From Thalassia testudinum (lineage: Eukaryota > Streptophyta > Magnoliopsida > Alismatales > Hydrocharitaceae), in NCBI GenBank assembly GCA_037157565.1, contig JAZHRO010000022.1, positions 101,552,001-101,616,000 on the forward strand: a stretch of 64,000 nucleotides of DNA. Direction: 5' to 3'. Shown piece by piece: positions 46,101-57,747 of the stretch. The translations under genes and the position numbers were made by a program. Position 1 is the first letter of the stretch. Every line of letters begins with the position of its first letter. The notes under the pieces are model-generated. The model had not been told where the DNA came from and did not search any database. It saw nothing but the letters and a program-made list of their open reading frames with translations.

Positions 46101-48289
46101 CGTACCAAAGAGAGATTCAGAGAGAGAGAGACGCGGGAAAGGGTAGGGGTAGGTTTTGCGTCGCGGGTGTGTAGGGAACAGGTGAGGAAGAAGAAGAGGA
46201 AGAACGGGCGGCGAGGACTTAGCCGCAAAGCTCCCACAGCAGAGAAAAAGAAGAAGGTGAAGGAGAAGCCGCAGCAAGGAGAAGAAGAGGAAGAAGCTGA
46301 AGAAGAAAAGAAGACAACAGAAGAAGTGAAGAAGGAGTCACTGTAGCAACATCGCCGATAAGGCATCCGACTCGAAGAATCAAACATCCGGATCAGGAAA
46401 AAGGAAGAGAAGAAGAGAAGAAAAAGAAGAAAGAAGAGGAGGCAGCAGCAGAGAAAAGGAGGAGAAAAGAAGAACTGAAGCAAAGAAAAGAAGAAGAAAG
46501 AAGAAGGCAGACTGAGGAAAAGAAGGCACGGTAAGAGAAGAGAGAAGAAGGAGAAGCAAGGAGAAGAGAAAGAAAAGAACCGACTGAAAGAAAAGAAGAG
46601 AGAAGAAGAAGCCAAGAGAAAGAAGAAAAAGGAGTTTGTTTTACTCATTCTCTCTCTCTCTTAAATTTTTGTGAAATAGTACATAGTCAATTGTGAATTT
46701 ATATGTTTCTAGAATGACGTGTGCTCCCTGAGTTCGACCTTGGGATATTTTAAATCTCGAGTAATAAATAAATTAAAGTGGTAATCGTCTTTCATAATAC
46801 TGCAACGAATACATCATTAAAACCCGAAGGACGACCGACAACAAGCCCCTAAGAACCAAACAGGGGTCTCGCCTCTCCACAATCTGCACACCCTCGCCTG
46901 ACTACCCTGGTTTACTTAGTGGGCCTAAAAGTCGGTGTAGGGTGGCTAGTTGAACCCCGAGTCCCGTGGGGTGGCTAGTTCTCCCCCTACACTAGTAGCT
47001 CTCCCTGGTACCGTGTAAGCAAGGACCAAGAAGTCGGTATAAAGTGGCCAATCCTAACCCCGGGTCCTAACCCAAGGGCAGCTAGCTTCGCTCTGCACTA
47101 AATAGGGGACAGTCGCTTTCCTTGGTACTACTTACTTAAGGGCCAGCTCACTTCCCCACTCACATTTCGAGATCCATTCCATTTATTCCCAGGAGCTCTA
47201 CTCCTAATTCCCTGTAGGGTTCATGCTCATGTTCCTCATGCTATGCCATACTAGGTTTTATCATTTCTATTTCCATTCTCAGGTTGTACATATGAAACTT
47301 GTATTGCTATCGTTCACATTTCCATACTCAAGTTATACACAGGTAGCTCGTATTTCCATCATGCACATTACCATTTTCAAATTATATACATGCAACTCGC
47401 ATTATGTCATTTCACGTATACAACAGGAAAGTTACATACAACAGTTAACTAGCACAAGTACTTCATATTTCACAGGCAGCTGTTATTCATTTATAAGCAG
47501 TTGTTATCATTTTTATCTACTCATTCAAGACTGAAATTCATTCATCCAATACTGACATTTCTAGTATTTCTCGTCCTAGGATTCATGGCATATCTTAGAA
47601 TCTATTCATTCATTCCACACATGCATTCAGGTTTGTAATTAAATTAGGGGAAGCCACTCTACCAGTAAACCCACGAGTATTGGGGGCTTGGACGGCAAGC
47701 TCACGTGTCTCAGCAAGCCCCGAACCTGCAATGGAACGAAGTCTTATAACAAAGAACAATCACAAAGGGACATTCAAAATAGTATAGAAAACCTTCTATC
47801 AAGTAGAGGAACTCACAAGGAACACATCGGTATCTTATTTGCCGAAAACAGACCTTAAACGGACCCTAAACGGGTCAAAAACAAGGTTTCTGGCTCAAAT
47901 CAGACGTTCGGAACAACTGCCAGCATCTTAAAAGTGTCCAGTAACATACCTCAAGCTCTGCGCTAATCCTCAGATGTCCAGGAACTCTTTTGGACCATCT
48001 GGACCCAGCTCCAGACGTCCGACCACCTCTCCGGACGTCTGGAAGTGCTTCCAGTTTCCTGGTAAGCTCCCCAGACGTTTGAAATGCGTGGGAGGACGTG
48101 TCCCGTGCCTTTCCAAAGAGAATCTTGCACGCAGACATCAAAGGTGTCCGCGCGTAGACATCGAATCTTCCCCGCGCGCAGACGTGAGCTCGTACTTAAT
48201 TTTTGATTTCCAGACGTCTGGGAAGGTGTCCAAACGTCTGACCCACAGTCCAGACGTCTTAAAAGGCTCAAACAGCGCGGGTCTTAACA
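43197..48289 (-). mobile_element. Solo LTR D, family Y, inserted antisense in the protease; interrupted by solo LTR E
   Basis: Plus-strand GGTTACGACCC to GGGTCTTAACA, with perfect target duplication AGCAG (43192-43196 and 48290-48294). The terminal base pair at the left is mutated (GG for TG). After removing E its own length is about 2.26 kb. Its 5' end in its own sense (TGTTAAGACCCG then CTTTTAAGACGTCTGG) aligns closely with solo LTR B. Palindromes cluster at 47900-48260. Confidence 0.9.
44019..46843 (+). mobile_element. Solo LTR E, family X, inserted inside solo LTR D
   Basis: 2825 bp, TGATGAGAGCCACATC to GGACGACCGACAACA, with perfect target duplication AGCCC (44014-44018 and 46844-46848). 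A TATA box CTATAAAAG is at 44944-44952. The 3' part has a purine-rich tract (46170-46640) and then CTCCCTGAGTTCGACCTTGG, a phrase common near the 3' end of Tat/Athila-type LTRs; the lineage assignment is tentative. It is homologous to solo LTR A in inverted orientation. Confidence 0.9.
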
Positions 48290-51200
48290 AGCAGTGTACT
48301 CTTAGAGGAGCCCTTCCTGATTAGAGCACCAGGTGAGCTGGTGTTTGTTGCCAAGGTGGTTTTCACTGACTATGAGGTCATGATAGGGGAACACAGTCTT
48401 CCGATTAACTTGATCATGATCCCGATGGAGGATTTTGGTGTGATCTTGGGGATGGACTGGTTAGCCGCATACCATGCCATTGTAGATTGCTTCGGGAGAA
48501 AGATTGTTTTCTCCATACCATGGTTGCCTCCCTTCGAGTTGTACGGCCAGCCTATAGAGGGCGGTTTCAGATGCATCTCTGCACTTCAGGCAGCAAAGCT
48601 GTTGAGCCAGGGGTGCGAGGGCTTCCTTGCTTACGTCCTAGCAGAGCTCGGCCCCGTTGTCAGCTTACAGAGTATTCCGGTGGTTCGTGAGTACCCCGAC
48701 GTCTTTCCAAAGGAGCTGCCAGGACTACCACCTGAGCGTGAGATCGAATTTGAGATCCCATTGGTATTAGGGACCAGCCCTATTTCTACTGGACCGTACT
48801 GGATGGCCCCGCTTGAGCTGCGAGAGCTCAAGTCACAGCTATAAGACCTGCTAGAGAAGGGCTTCGTGAGGCCTAGTGCCTCCCCGTGGGGAGCTCCCGT
48901 CCTATTTGTGAAAAAGAAGGACGGTACTCTTCAGCTGTGCATCAATTACAGACAGCTGAATCGGGTCATCGTCAAGAACAAGTACCCCTTTCCCACGCAT
49001 AAATGACCTATTCGACCAGCTGAGAAATGCTACGGTATTCTCCAAGGTAGATCTGAGGTTGAGCTACCATCAGCTGAGGATTAGGGAGATCGACGTCTCC
49101 AAGACAGCCTTTCTCACGCGGTATGGTCACTACGAGTTCTTCATCATGCCGTTTGTGCTGACCAATGCCCCAGCTGTTTTCATGAACCTGATGAACCGCG
49201 TCTTCCGGCTGTATCTGGATTAGTTCGTGATAGTATTCATCGACGACATACTCATTTACTCTCGAGATCAGACACAGCACAAGCAGCATCTTCACATGGT
49301 CTTAGATACCTTGCAACGGCACAGGATGTATGCCAAGTACAGCAAGTGCGATTTCTGGTTGAGACATGTCACCTTCCTAGGCCATGAGATCTCAGAGGAT
49401 GGGTTGGCTATGGATTCAGCTAAAGCGGAGGCAATGCTCAGGTGGTAGAGATCGCGTACAGTGACAGAGATTCACAGTTTTCTGGGACTGGCTGGTTATT
49501 ACAGACGGTTTATCAGAGGGTTCTTGCAGATTGCACGTCCTCTGACTCAGTTGACTCGGAAGGACATACCTTTCGCCTTGACAGATGAATGTGAGTCTTG
49601 CTTTCAGGGGCTACAGGAGAGGCTGACCTCAACTCCTATACTCACCATCCCTAACAGCGGCGGCGAATTCGTCGTCTACACAGACACCTCATTGCAGGGA
49701 TTAGGGGGTGTGCTCATGTAGCAGGGTCACGTTGTTGCATACGCTTCGCGGGAACTGAAGCCCCACGAGTATAACTACCCCACCCACGACTTAGAGCTTG
49801 TGGCGGTCATCCTCACATTGAAGATAAGGAGGCACTATTTGTATGGAGAGACGTTCGAGATTTTCACTAACCATAAGAGCCTCGGATATCTGTTTGACCA
49901 GAAGGAGCTCAACATGAGGCAGAGACATTGGTTGGAGTTCTTGAGGGACTACGATTGCAGCATCTCCTACCACCTAGGAAAGGCCAATGTGGTGGTTGAC
50001 ACCTTGAGCCGGAAGGCACCCGCTCACTTGGCTTGCTTACGAGTGCAAAGTTGGAGACTCATGGAGGAGTTGAGTAGCTGGCGACAATAGGAGTCACAGG
50101 GGTACTGCGGGGTAGTGACAGTGGCAAGGCAGACACGACCAGAGCTGATGGATCGCATCATGATTGGACAGATGACGGATCCATACCTACGGGCACAACG
50201 AGACTGAGTATTGGCAGGGAGCCCAGGAGAGTTCTTGTTCTCTGATAGTGTCCTGCATATGAGGGTACGCTTGTGCATTCCTAGAGATAAGGAGCTGTTG
50301 AGGGAGCTCCTGACTATGGCACACGGATCTAGATTTACCATACATCCTGGGAACACGAAAATGTATCACGACCTACGATGTGATTTCTGGTGGAGATTCA
50401 TGAAGCGGGAAGTTGGTCTTTTCGTTCAGCAGTGTCTTATATGCCAGCAGGTGAAAGTCGAGCACCAGAGGCCTGCAGGGTCATTGCAACCACTTCCCGT
50501 TCCAGAATGGAAGTGGGAGAGTGTCACTATGGACTTGGTAGTGGGATTACCTATGACACAGCGAGGACATGATGTAGTCGGGGTAATTATAGACAGATTG
50601 ACAAAGATGGCATGGTTTCTGCCAATTTGAGTCACTTTCGGACCCACATAGTTGGCGGAACGATACATCAGAGATGTGGTGCACCTTCACGGGGTTCCCT
50701 GCAAGATTATTTTAGGTAGAGATACTCGTTTCAATTCCCAGTTCTGGGTAGAATTTCAGAAGGCCTTGGGGACTCGTTTGAAATTCAGTACAGCTTATCA
50801 CCCCCAGACAGACAGACAATCGGAGCGCACCATTCAGACCCTTGAGGACCTTCTACGTGCTTGCGTATTGGACTAGAGAGGTTCCTGGGAGGAGCATTTG
50901 CCCCTGGCAGAGTTCGCATACAACAATGGTTACCACTTGAGTATCGGCATGGCACCATATGAGGCTCTGTACGGGAGGAAGTGTACAACTCCTTTTAGTT
51001 GGGTTGAGGTGGGGACCAAGTGGGAGGTTGGTCCCCGGCTGATATGCCAGAGTTAGGAGGTGATCGAGCAGATCCATTGAAGACTGCGTACTGTCCGGAG
51101 TAGGCAAAAGAGCTACACTGATCTGAAGCGTAGGGTGGTACAATTTGAGGCTAGAGATCATGTTTTCCTTCATGTTTCGCCTATGAAGGGCTTGCAACCG

Positions 51201-51590
51201 TTTGGGATGAGAGGGAAGCTTGCACCGAGATTTATGGGACCCTTTGAGGTCTTAGAACGGGTAGGACCAGTCGCTTACCGGCTTGCACTTCCTCCCCACC
51301 TCTCTGGAGTGCACGACGTAGTTCACGTTTCCAACCTTTGGAGATATGTCGCCGATCCCAGCCATTTCCTTAGCTAGAAGAGCATCGAGGTGGGAGATGA
51401 CCTGACCTAACCCGAGAAGCCAGTGTAGATACTAGACAGAGCCATCCGGAGTATGAGATGGAAGGAGGTACCTTTGGTGAAAGTCCTGTGGAGAAGCCAG
51501 CGGTACGAGGAGGCGACTTGGGAGCCTGAGGCGATAATGCGAGAGCAGTATCCAGGGCTTTTCGATGGTATGTCTCTTCAGACCTACTTT
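48290..51590 (+). pseudogene. Gypsy pol: end of protease, reverse transcriptase, RNase H, integrase
   Basis: Open frame 48295-48844 continues the protease (ILGMDWLAAYHA) and enters reverse transcriptase. RT motifs follow: [33 protein letters not shown] and the catalytic FIDDIL (FIDD at 49236-49247). RNase H has VVYTDTS, then the linker [20 protein letters not shown]. Integrase has the HHCC zinc finger (about 50320-50455) and core segments around VTMDLVVGLP and GRDTRFNSQFW. Damage: stops at 48842, 49221, 49446, 49719, 50088, 50628 and 50874 among others, and a one-base frameshift near 48990. The final part (51380-51580) resembles a chromodomain tail but also has stops. No active product is possible. 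Confidence 0.88.
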
Positions 51591-51682
51591 GGTCATTAAG
51601 TTTGTTATACGCTGCTACGTTATCTTTCACACCCTAGTTAGTTCATATTTCGGGGATGAAACATCCTTTAAGTTTATTATAT

Positions 51683-54050
51683 TGAAACGATCCATCACCC
51701 TTTGGTCATTTAGGACATCTGGGAAGTTCACCAGATGTCTGTTCAGACGTCTGAAAAGATCAACGGACGTCTGAAAATACTTTTTCTCTTCAGCGCGTAT
51801 CGCACGTACGCCATGCCTTCTCCCTCACTCGCACCATCCCCTGCAACGTCACTCCGCGCCACACCTCGCCTATACCCTTCCCCTCTCCTCTCCCATTATA
51901 AATCCTCCTCCTCCTCTTCGTCTCACGTCCACAGCCAAGCGAGAGAGAGAGCAGGGAGCCAGAGTGAGAGCGAGCGAAGAGCAGAGTGCTGATCGTGAGT
52001 CTGAGCGCGAGAGCGGAGAGTGTTGCGCTGTTCTGCTGCAGCGCCTATGGCGAGGGAAGCCAGAGTGATTCTGCGGAAGTCATTTTTCCACGGAATCAGA
52101 CATCCGGAGCAACATCCAGACGTCTTACCGAACGTCCGAAGGTAGAGTGTGACGTCTGGTAGAGATATACTTTTCGTATTTCTTCTCTGTCAGAGTCCTG
52201 ACAATGTACATATATGTGTCAGAAGTTGGAAGGCTGACCGAGGTAGTTTAAGACGTCCGGAAGAACCTCTAGATGTCTGATGGAACCCTTGGACATCGGC
52301 ATTGCATTCCAGACGTCCGATAGAGGCGCCCTGAGAGAGGTATGCCTGAGAGTTGATTTAAGACGTCTGGGATCTCTCCCAGACGTCTGATTTCTATTAG
52401 AACCTTTGTTTTTGGGCTCGTTCAAGGCCCAAACGATGTCGGTTTTTTCGTAAACAAAACATCGTTGTTTTTCGTATAAATTTCTTGACCTGTCCATCCA
52501 CATCTTAGGTTTCCAGTCTGTCGAGTGTACGGGACCTATGGAGACGTCGGGAGCTACTGTATAAGTCCCCATTCCACCCGGTTTCCTGGTAGAGTGGTTC
52601 TAATTATAAATCTTTAGTTTTAATAAAATGCATGCAATTAGTTAAACCTAGGATGTGAGATGAACCCTAGGAAGAAATAAAACATATACTCTAGAATACA
52701 TCTACTCAATTGAACCCTAGGTTGTGGCATGAACACTAGGGCTAGAAAAGAATGTATGTGAATGATTGAGAAAATCATGAGTTGCTAAATAGAACAGAGC
52801 ACATCATGAACAAACTTGTACCTGCCTGTATACTTGAAATCGAACATAGAGAAATTCATGTACGAATTCTACGGGGAATGTAGAATGAAACAAGAATGCC
52901 GTAACATAGAGAACCGGATGGTTCTGGAATTTGCCACCCATAGGCAGCCGTTGGGGGGAAGTGAACTGACCTTCGCATACGTAGTACCGAAGAGAGCAAC
53001 TATCTCTTGTAGTGTAGAAGGGAGCTTGCTGCCCTTGGGTAGAGACCCAGGGTGGGTTTGGCTACTTTACGTTGACTCCTGTTGGCCCTTGCGTACATGG
53101 TACCGAGGTGAGCAACTTAGTGTAATGGGAGAGTTAGCCACCCTAGGGGACCCAAGGTTGGGCATCGCCACCCTACACAGACTCTTGTTAGCCCATTAGG
53201 CAAACCGGGATAGTCGGACGAGGGTACGCGACTGTGGAGGGGCGAGACCCCTCTTCTGTTCTGAGAGGACATGGCTCAGTGCTGTTCCGTACTATACGTT
53301 TGGGCGTACCTACTAGTGGAAATGACTAACCGTGTGCTAGTGCGGGGTAGCTACCCGCGCGCTTATCACGTGTGCCGTAGTCACCGCTACGTCGGGACCA
53401 TGACCTCGGGGTAGTAGACCGGGTGTAGAACTATCACGGAGGGACTCTCTCGGCCAAGAAAGTGCCACGTGTGCATCCTACATCACGGGAAAACTGCAAG
53501 TAAGATTGTTTCTTTAGGGAACAAGAATATTTGGTAATGTGATAAATCCTGATTAGAGATCATTAGACAACAAACAGGGATAAGATAAATGGAATCGTTA
53601 AGAAATATGTTAAGCTACTGCTAAATGCATTTTATGTTTTAGTCACCACTCTACTCAGTGTTAGTTGACTCCAGATATATAACTTTGTATAGGTCAGGGA
53701 TTTGAGCAGCTCGAGCTACCGGCTGCTGAGGATGCTGGTCCTAGTCAAGCCCAGCTGTAGCTCTACTGCTAGTTGTAATGAGTTCCTGTAGTTATATTTC
53801 CAACACTTTTCGTTATCTGTATTAGCTTTGTTGTGATGACAGTATTCCTGTTCTTGAAGGCATGTAATATTCTGGTGTTACTGTTCTATTTTTCCTTTTG
53901 TTGTCAATTTCTTCTACTTAGCTTCTGTACTTGTGTGGTTGTGGATTGATGCATGCTATTTTGTTATTTCTTGTTGAACGGCTGGATCTTAGGATTAGTC
54001 GAGGCGAATCGATCTCGTGTCCTATAGGGATCTGGGATCGGGTCATGACA
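51683..54050 (+). repeat. 3' LTR of the gypsy element (most complete copy)
   Basis: 2368 bp from TGAAACGATCC to GGGTCATGACA, uninterrupted. The preceding sequence TTCGGGGATGAAACATCC TTTAAG is the usual end of plant chromovirus pol, but the polypurine tract next to the LTR has decayed to TTTATTATAT. CCCATTATAAATCC near 51893 is a candidate TATA region. Palindromes of the AGACGTCT type lie between 51710 and 52390. Confidence 0.85.
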
Positions 54051-56878
54051 CCCTCACTTTTGCGATATTTCTATATAGATTTCTTCTTATGGTTTTGGCA
54101 ATTATGCTATCGATGTATATTTTCTAACATGTCCTCTTTCAATAAAGATGGCCTCAAATAATCTTCTCTTGGACAATGCATGAGATACCTATGGCATTCA
54201 GTATTAGTATGCATATATAGAGCTTAATTCTTGATTATTCACATATGAAAATCTCGTGTACATTCAAGGATCAAATTTACATTATTTTTTTCCTTGGCAT
54301 ATTATTAATTCTTAGCATTGATGCTTATCTTTTAACATAATTGCCAATGTGGTGATGATAATAATGTTAAAGCATTGCAGGTGTTAAAAAGAACAGAATA
54401 TCATTTCTTTGGAGGAATGATATACTTTATGACAAAGATGAAATATCATGGGTATATATGATTTCCACCAAGAAATAGTTTAAAAGTGCATCCAATTAAA
54501 GCATTAGGTAAGTTTTGAGGTATTCTTGATATTTCATATTTCATAATTTTCTTTGAATTCATTTGAGGATAAGAAGTGAAAAAAATACTAGATGGGCTAG
54601 CTTTCATGATTGAAAGTGTACATATACATTAATCTATTCCTCCTCAAATTTGTATTCCTAAACTACACATTGTTTATCATGATTTTACATTCTAAAATTG
54701 TAACTTATACCTTTTTGTTAAAGTATTATGCATCACAAAGTATATTTAATCTATCTACTTTCTTATTTTGCTTTCCTCCAAATAGTTGATCCTTTACTAG
54801 TCACACTTTGGTTCTCTCTTGGCAAGAATGGTTTTTGATGCAGGAGCAATTGATGTAATGGCCCATGGTGCTTCCTATAAACAAGGGAGATGTTGATCGC
54901 GATGAGAGGTGAGGTTCTTAATTTTTATCTCTCTCTTTCAGCTTGACAGTTGGTACGATATTAGCTAATAGAGAGAGAATTTCGTGAGCTCATTAGAAAG
55001 GTCACGGAGAAAGTTAGGAAGAAAAGACTCGTTAGAATTGCTCCCAATAACTTCCTTTCTCTATTATAAATCCTCTCTGAAGTTTTATATTAGATTACGA
55101 CTTTTCAACTCGTACCCAATGCTAATAATTTTGGAGTTACATAACATTAATGAAATTAGAAGTTACAGCAAATATTAATCATGTTCTTTCTCAGAAAGAG
55201 GTAAACTTGGGTGTTGCTAAATGGACAAAGTTGCCCTTCCTTAATTACTTTTCTAGGGAGGACTTCGTTGTCCAAATTGTGAGGTTAAACAGGGAATTGT
55301 GCAACTGCAAGCCTACAAGTAGGCCACAGAAGATCTAACCTTTAATTCAAGATACCGACAATGTACTATAGTGTGGCAGTTATGGGGTTGCATCCCGAAA
55401 CATGTCTACAATTTCACATAAGGGATAATGTATATGGCAAATCTTAATATACATGAACGCAATTTTTTAACTTCAAGTTTTGTTGTTAAAGTGAATTATT
55501 GTAACGTGTAGCGGTATGGTGGGATGCTTAGCCACATGAACTTTGTTGCATTTGGAAAAGTCTTCCATTCCAAACTCCCTGGTATCTTTTGTACAGAAAA
55601 AAATGACTATAAAATGTGTTAAAATTACAATTTTAATTCTTATAATATGATAATATAATGATAATATAAATCATTTAATTGATTAATTTTGATTTTTACT
55701 TTTCTCATGATGCATAGCTCTTGTTTAAAACTCAAGTAGTTAGCCATCATACGGGGGATGTTAAGTAAAATGCATAATTATTTATTTCATAAGATTTTTA
55801 TATATATTATACATAATCTGTTACTGGGTTTTCTTTTTGACATCAGAGTGGCTCAAATATGAGATCTACACTCTCCTCCTTTGCAGCCACAACCGTCAAA
55901 TCGCTTCCTTCTTCTCCTCCTACACCGCAGCCACCATTCCCCTCCTCCCTCCACCACCCCAACCACGACAACTGTCACCCCCTACCTTCTCCTTCTGGAC
56001 GATAGCCACAACTCCTACTCTCTCATCAGATGGGACTTAGGAGGTATGGTTCTTCGTACCAACTATTCTCATGTCAATTATGCTTCCAATACAATTAGTG
56101 GCTTCCAGCAACCACGACCTTTTATTTGTTTTTGAACCCCCCACATGTTTCCTTGGTTTCTAATTTTGCACAAATTGGTGGAGTCATGGGAACTCCTGTT
56201 CTTAATTGTGCAAGCTGTCTTTTCATGTAATTTCAGTTCTCGATAGGGACTGTTTTTTTTCCCCATGGAACAGTAACCTTTTTGTTGCATGCATTCAATT
56301 AACTAACCAACCTACCTTCAAATCTCAAATTGATTCCAGATAAGTGAGGAAAAAGATGGACATGAAATTCACAAGTCTACCAAGAACAAAAAGGTAGGAA
56401 TGCGCATGTTTTGTCAAGCTTAATTTAAGTCTTTTACCGCCATTATTAATGTCGTTTTTAACTTGAAACAAGCTACTCTAGCATAGGGGTGCGAAGAGAT
56501 TTTGCAAAATCATAATAAGCTTTTGTCACAAACAAGTGGCCAATTGCTTCAAACTGAGAGTATCAAATCCATGCATCCATTCCATTCGATCACACCATAT
56601 CTACGCTAATCCTATCCATGTAAACTCGGCTTGGCTTATTCGACTAGGTACGTACAAGTAATGTTATCGACGAATCAACGTTCCCTACTTGACAAATTTT
56701 AACGTTACCACGTTGACAAATTCATGACAAAGGATTGAAACTCTAGCTATGTACTTCGAAGAAGCAACAGATTAAACAAACAAATGATATGTTAGTTTTC
56801 CTTCCATTTAAGAAATTTACATTTATATAGTAAACAATCTTTTTAGTTAAGGACCGACTGCAGCTTCAAATCCATAAT

Positions 56879-56914
<36 letters not shown>

Positions 56915-57099
56915 CCCTTGAGTAAGCCTCTGCACGTTAATTTTTATGCTTTTCATTTATTTATTTTTTAATTTATTTGTTCTGGCTCTCATCTTTGGCA
57001 GCTACTCCACTCTTCCTCTTGCTCGCAGCATGTATCTTTAATTTTAATTAAAAATTAAAATATTTTTATATATTTAATTTATTAATTATAAATATTTTT
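54051..57099. other. AT-rich spacer with exon-like relics
   Basis: No gene can be supported. Three short segments look like isolated exons between splice-like signals: 54381-54511 (after TGCAG, before GTAAGT), 54843-54912 (after GATGCAG, before GTGAGG) and 56341-56391 (after TTCCAG, before GTAGGA). The first two have internal stops in the best frame. A TA microsatellite lies at 56884-56909. Confidence 0.4.
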
Positions 57100-57510
57100 T
57101 TATTTTTTGGCAAAAGAAATTATTATTTTAATTTTTACCTTATATGTTAAAATATATCGATTAAAAATTAAAATATATCAATATATCTAATTTATCGAGT
57201 GAGTTCGTTTCTTTAATATTTTTTGACAAAAATTAACATTTCAAAGTAAATTTTTAAGGAGAGTTCTGATCCAATATGTTTTAATAAAAAATTAAAATAT
57301 AATAATTTAAAATTAAAATATATTGATACATTTGATTAATTAAGGGGAGATGCTTATTTATTTTTTGACAAAAATCAAAAATCATTTCAAATGTTAATGG
57401 TGTATTTTAATTTTTATCTGATATATTCTTATAAAAAATTAAAATATATAGACACATTTAATTTATCAAGTAGAGTCATTTTGTTACATATTAATAAAAA
57501 AAATCATTTC
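57100..57510. repeat. Degenerate AT-rich tandem repeat, 3-4 copies
   Basis: Copies start with TTTTTTGACAAAAAT or a variant near 57103, 57219 and 57361, with a weaker one near 57484. Each runs on to AAAATTAAAATATAT, GATACATTTAATTTAT and a TAGAGT-like close. Spacing varies from about 116 to 142 bp, so units have different deletions. Related AT-rich sequence occurs at 31.3-31.56 kb. Confidence 0.55.
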
Positions 57511-57747
57511 AAAATAATTTTGTCCTAACATCATCTGTATTTTTTTACTCTCGTAAGAAGATTTGATTAAAAGTCAGTTGTTATGATTTTTTTTTTTAAA
57601 TTTATTTTTATGTCTTGTTATTTTATATTTTTACATTTTTGCGGTACATTTTCTTTTCCTTATGAGAATTAGGTATTTATATCTTTCACTTGCATCTCGG
57701 CATCGGGATTCTTCCTCTTTTGATAAAAGTTGACTTAAAAAAAATGT

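Larger units (their letters stand above)
32507..54050 (+). mobile_element. Ty3/gypsy (chromovirus-like) retrotransposon, decayed, carrying five nested solo LTRs
   Basis: The outer LTRs begin TGAAACGATCCATCACCC at 32507 and 51683, and the 3' LTR ends GGGTCATGACA at 54050. Flanks CCATC (32502-32506) and CCCTC (54051-54055) look like a 5-bp target duplication with one change. Of 21.5 kb, about 13.6 kb is later insertions, leaving about 8 kb of its own sequence. The interior keeps a Gag zinc knuckle, protease, reverse transcriptase, RNase H and integrase in Ty3/gypsy order, all broken by stops and a frameshift. The C-terminal end (WRSQRYEEATWEPE) resembles the chromodomain tail of plant chromoviruses. 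The element is not functional. Confidence 0.88.

Noticed and set aside
46082..46648. 188-codon minus-strand frame rich in Ser, Phe and Leu
   Set aside because: Same purine/pyrimidine tract of the second family X solo LTR read on the other strand; low complexity.
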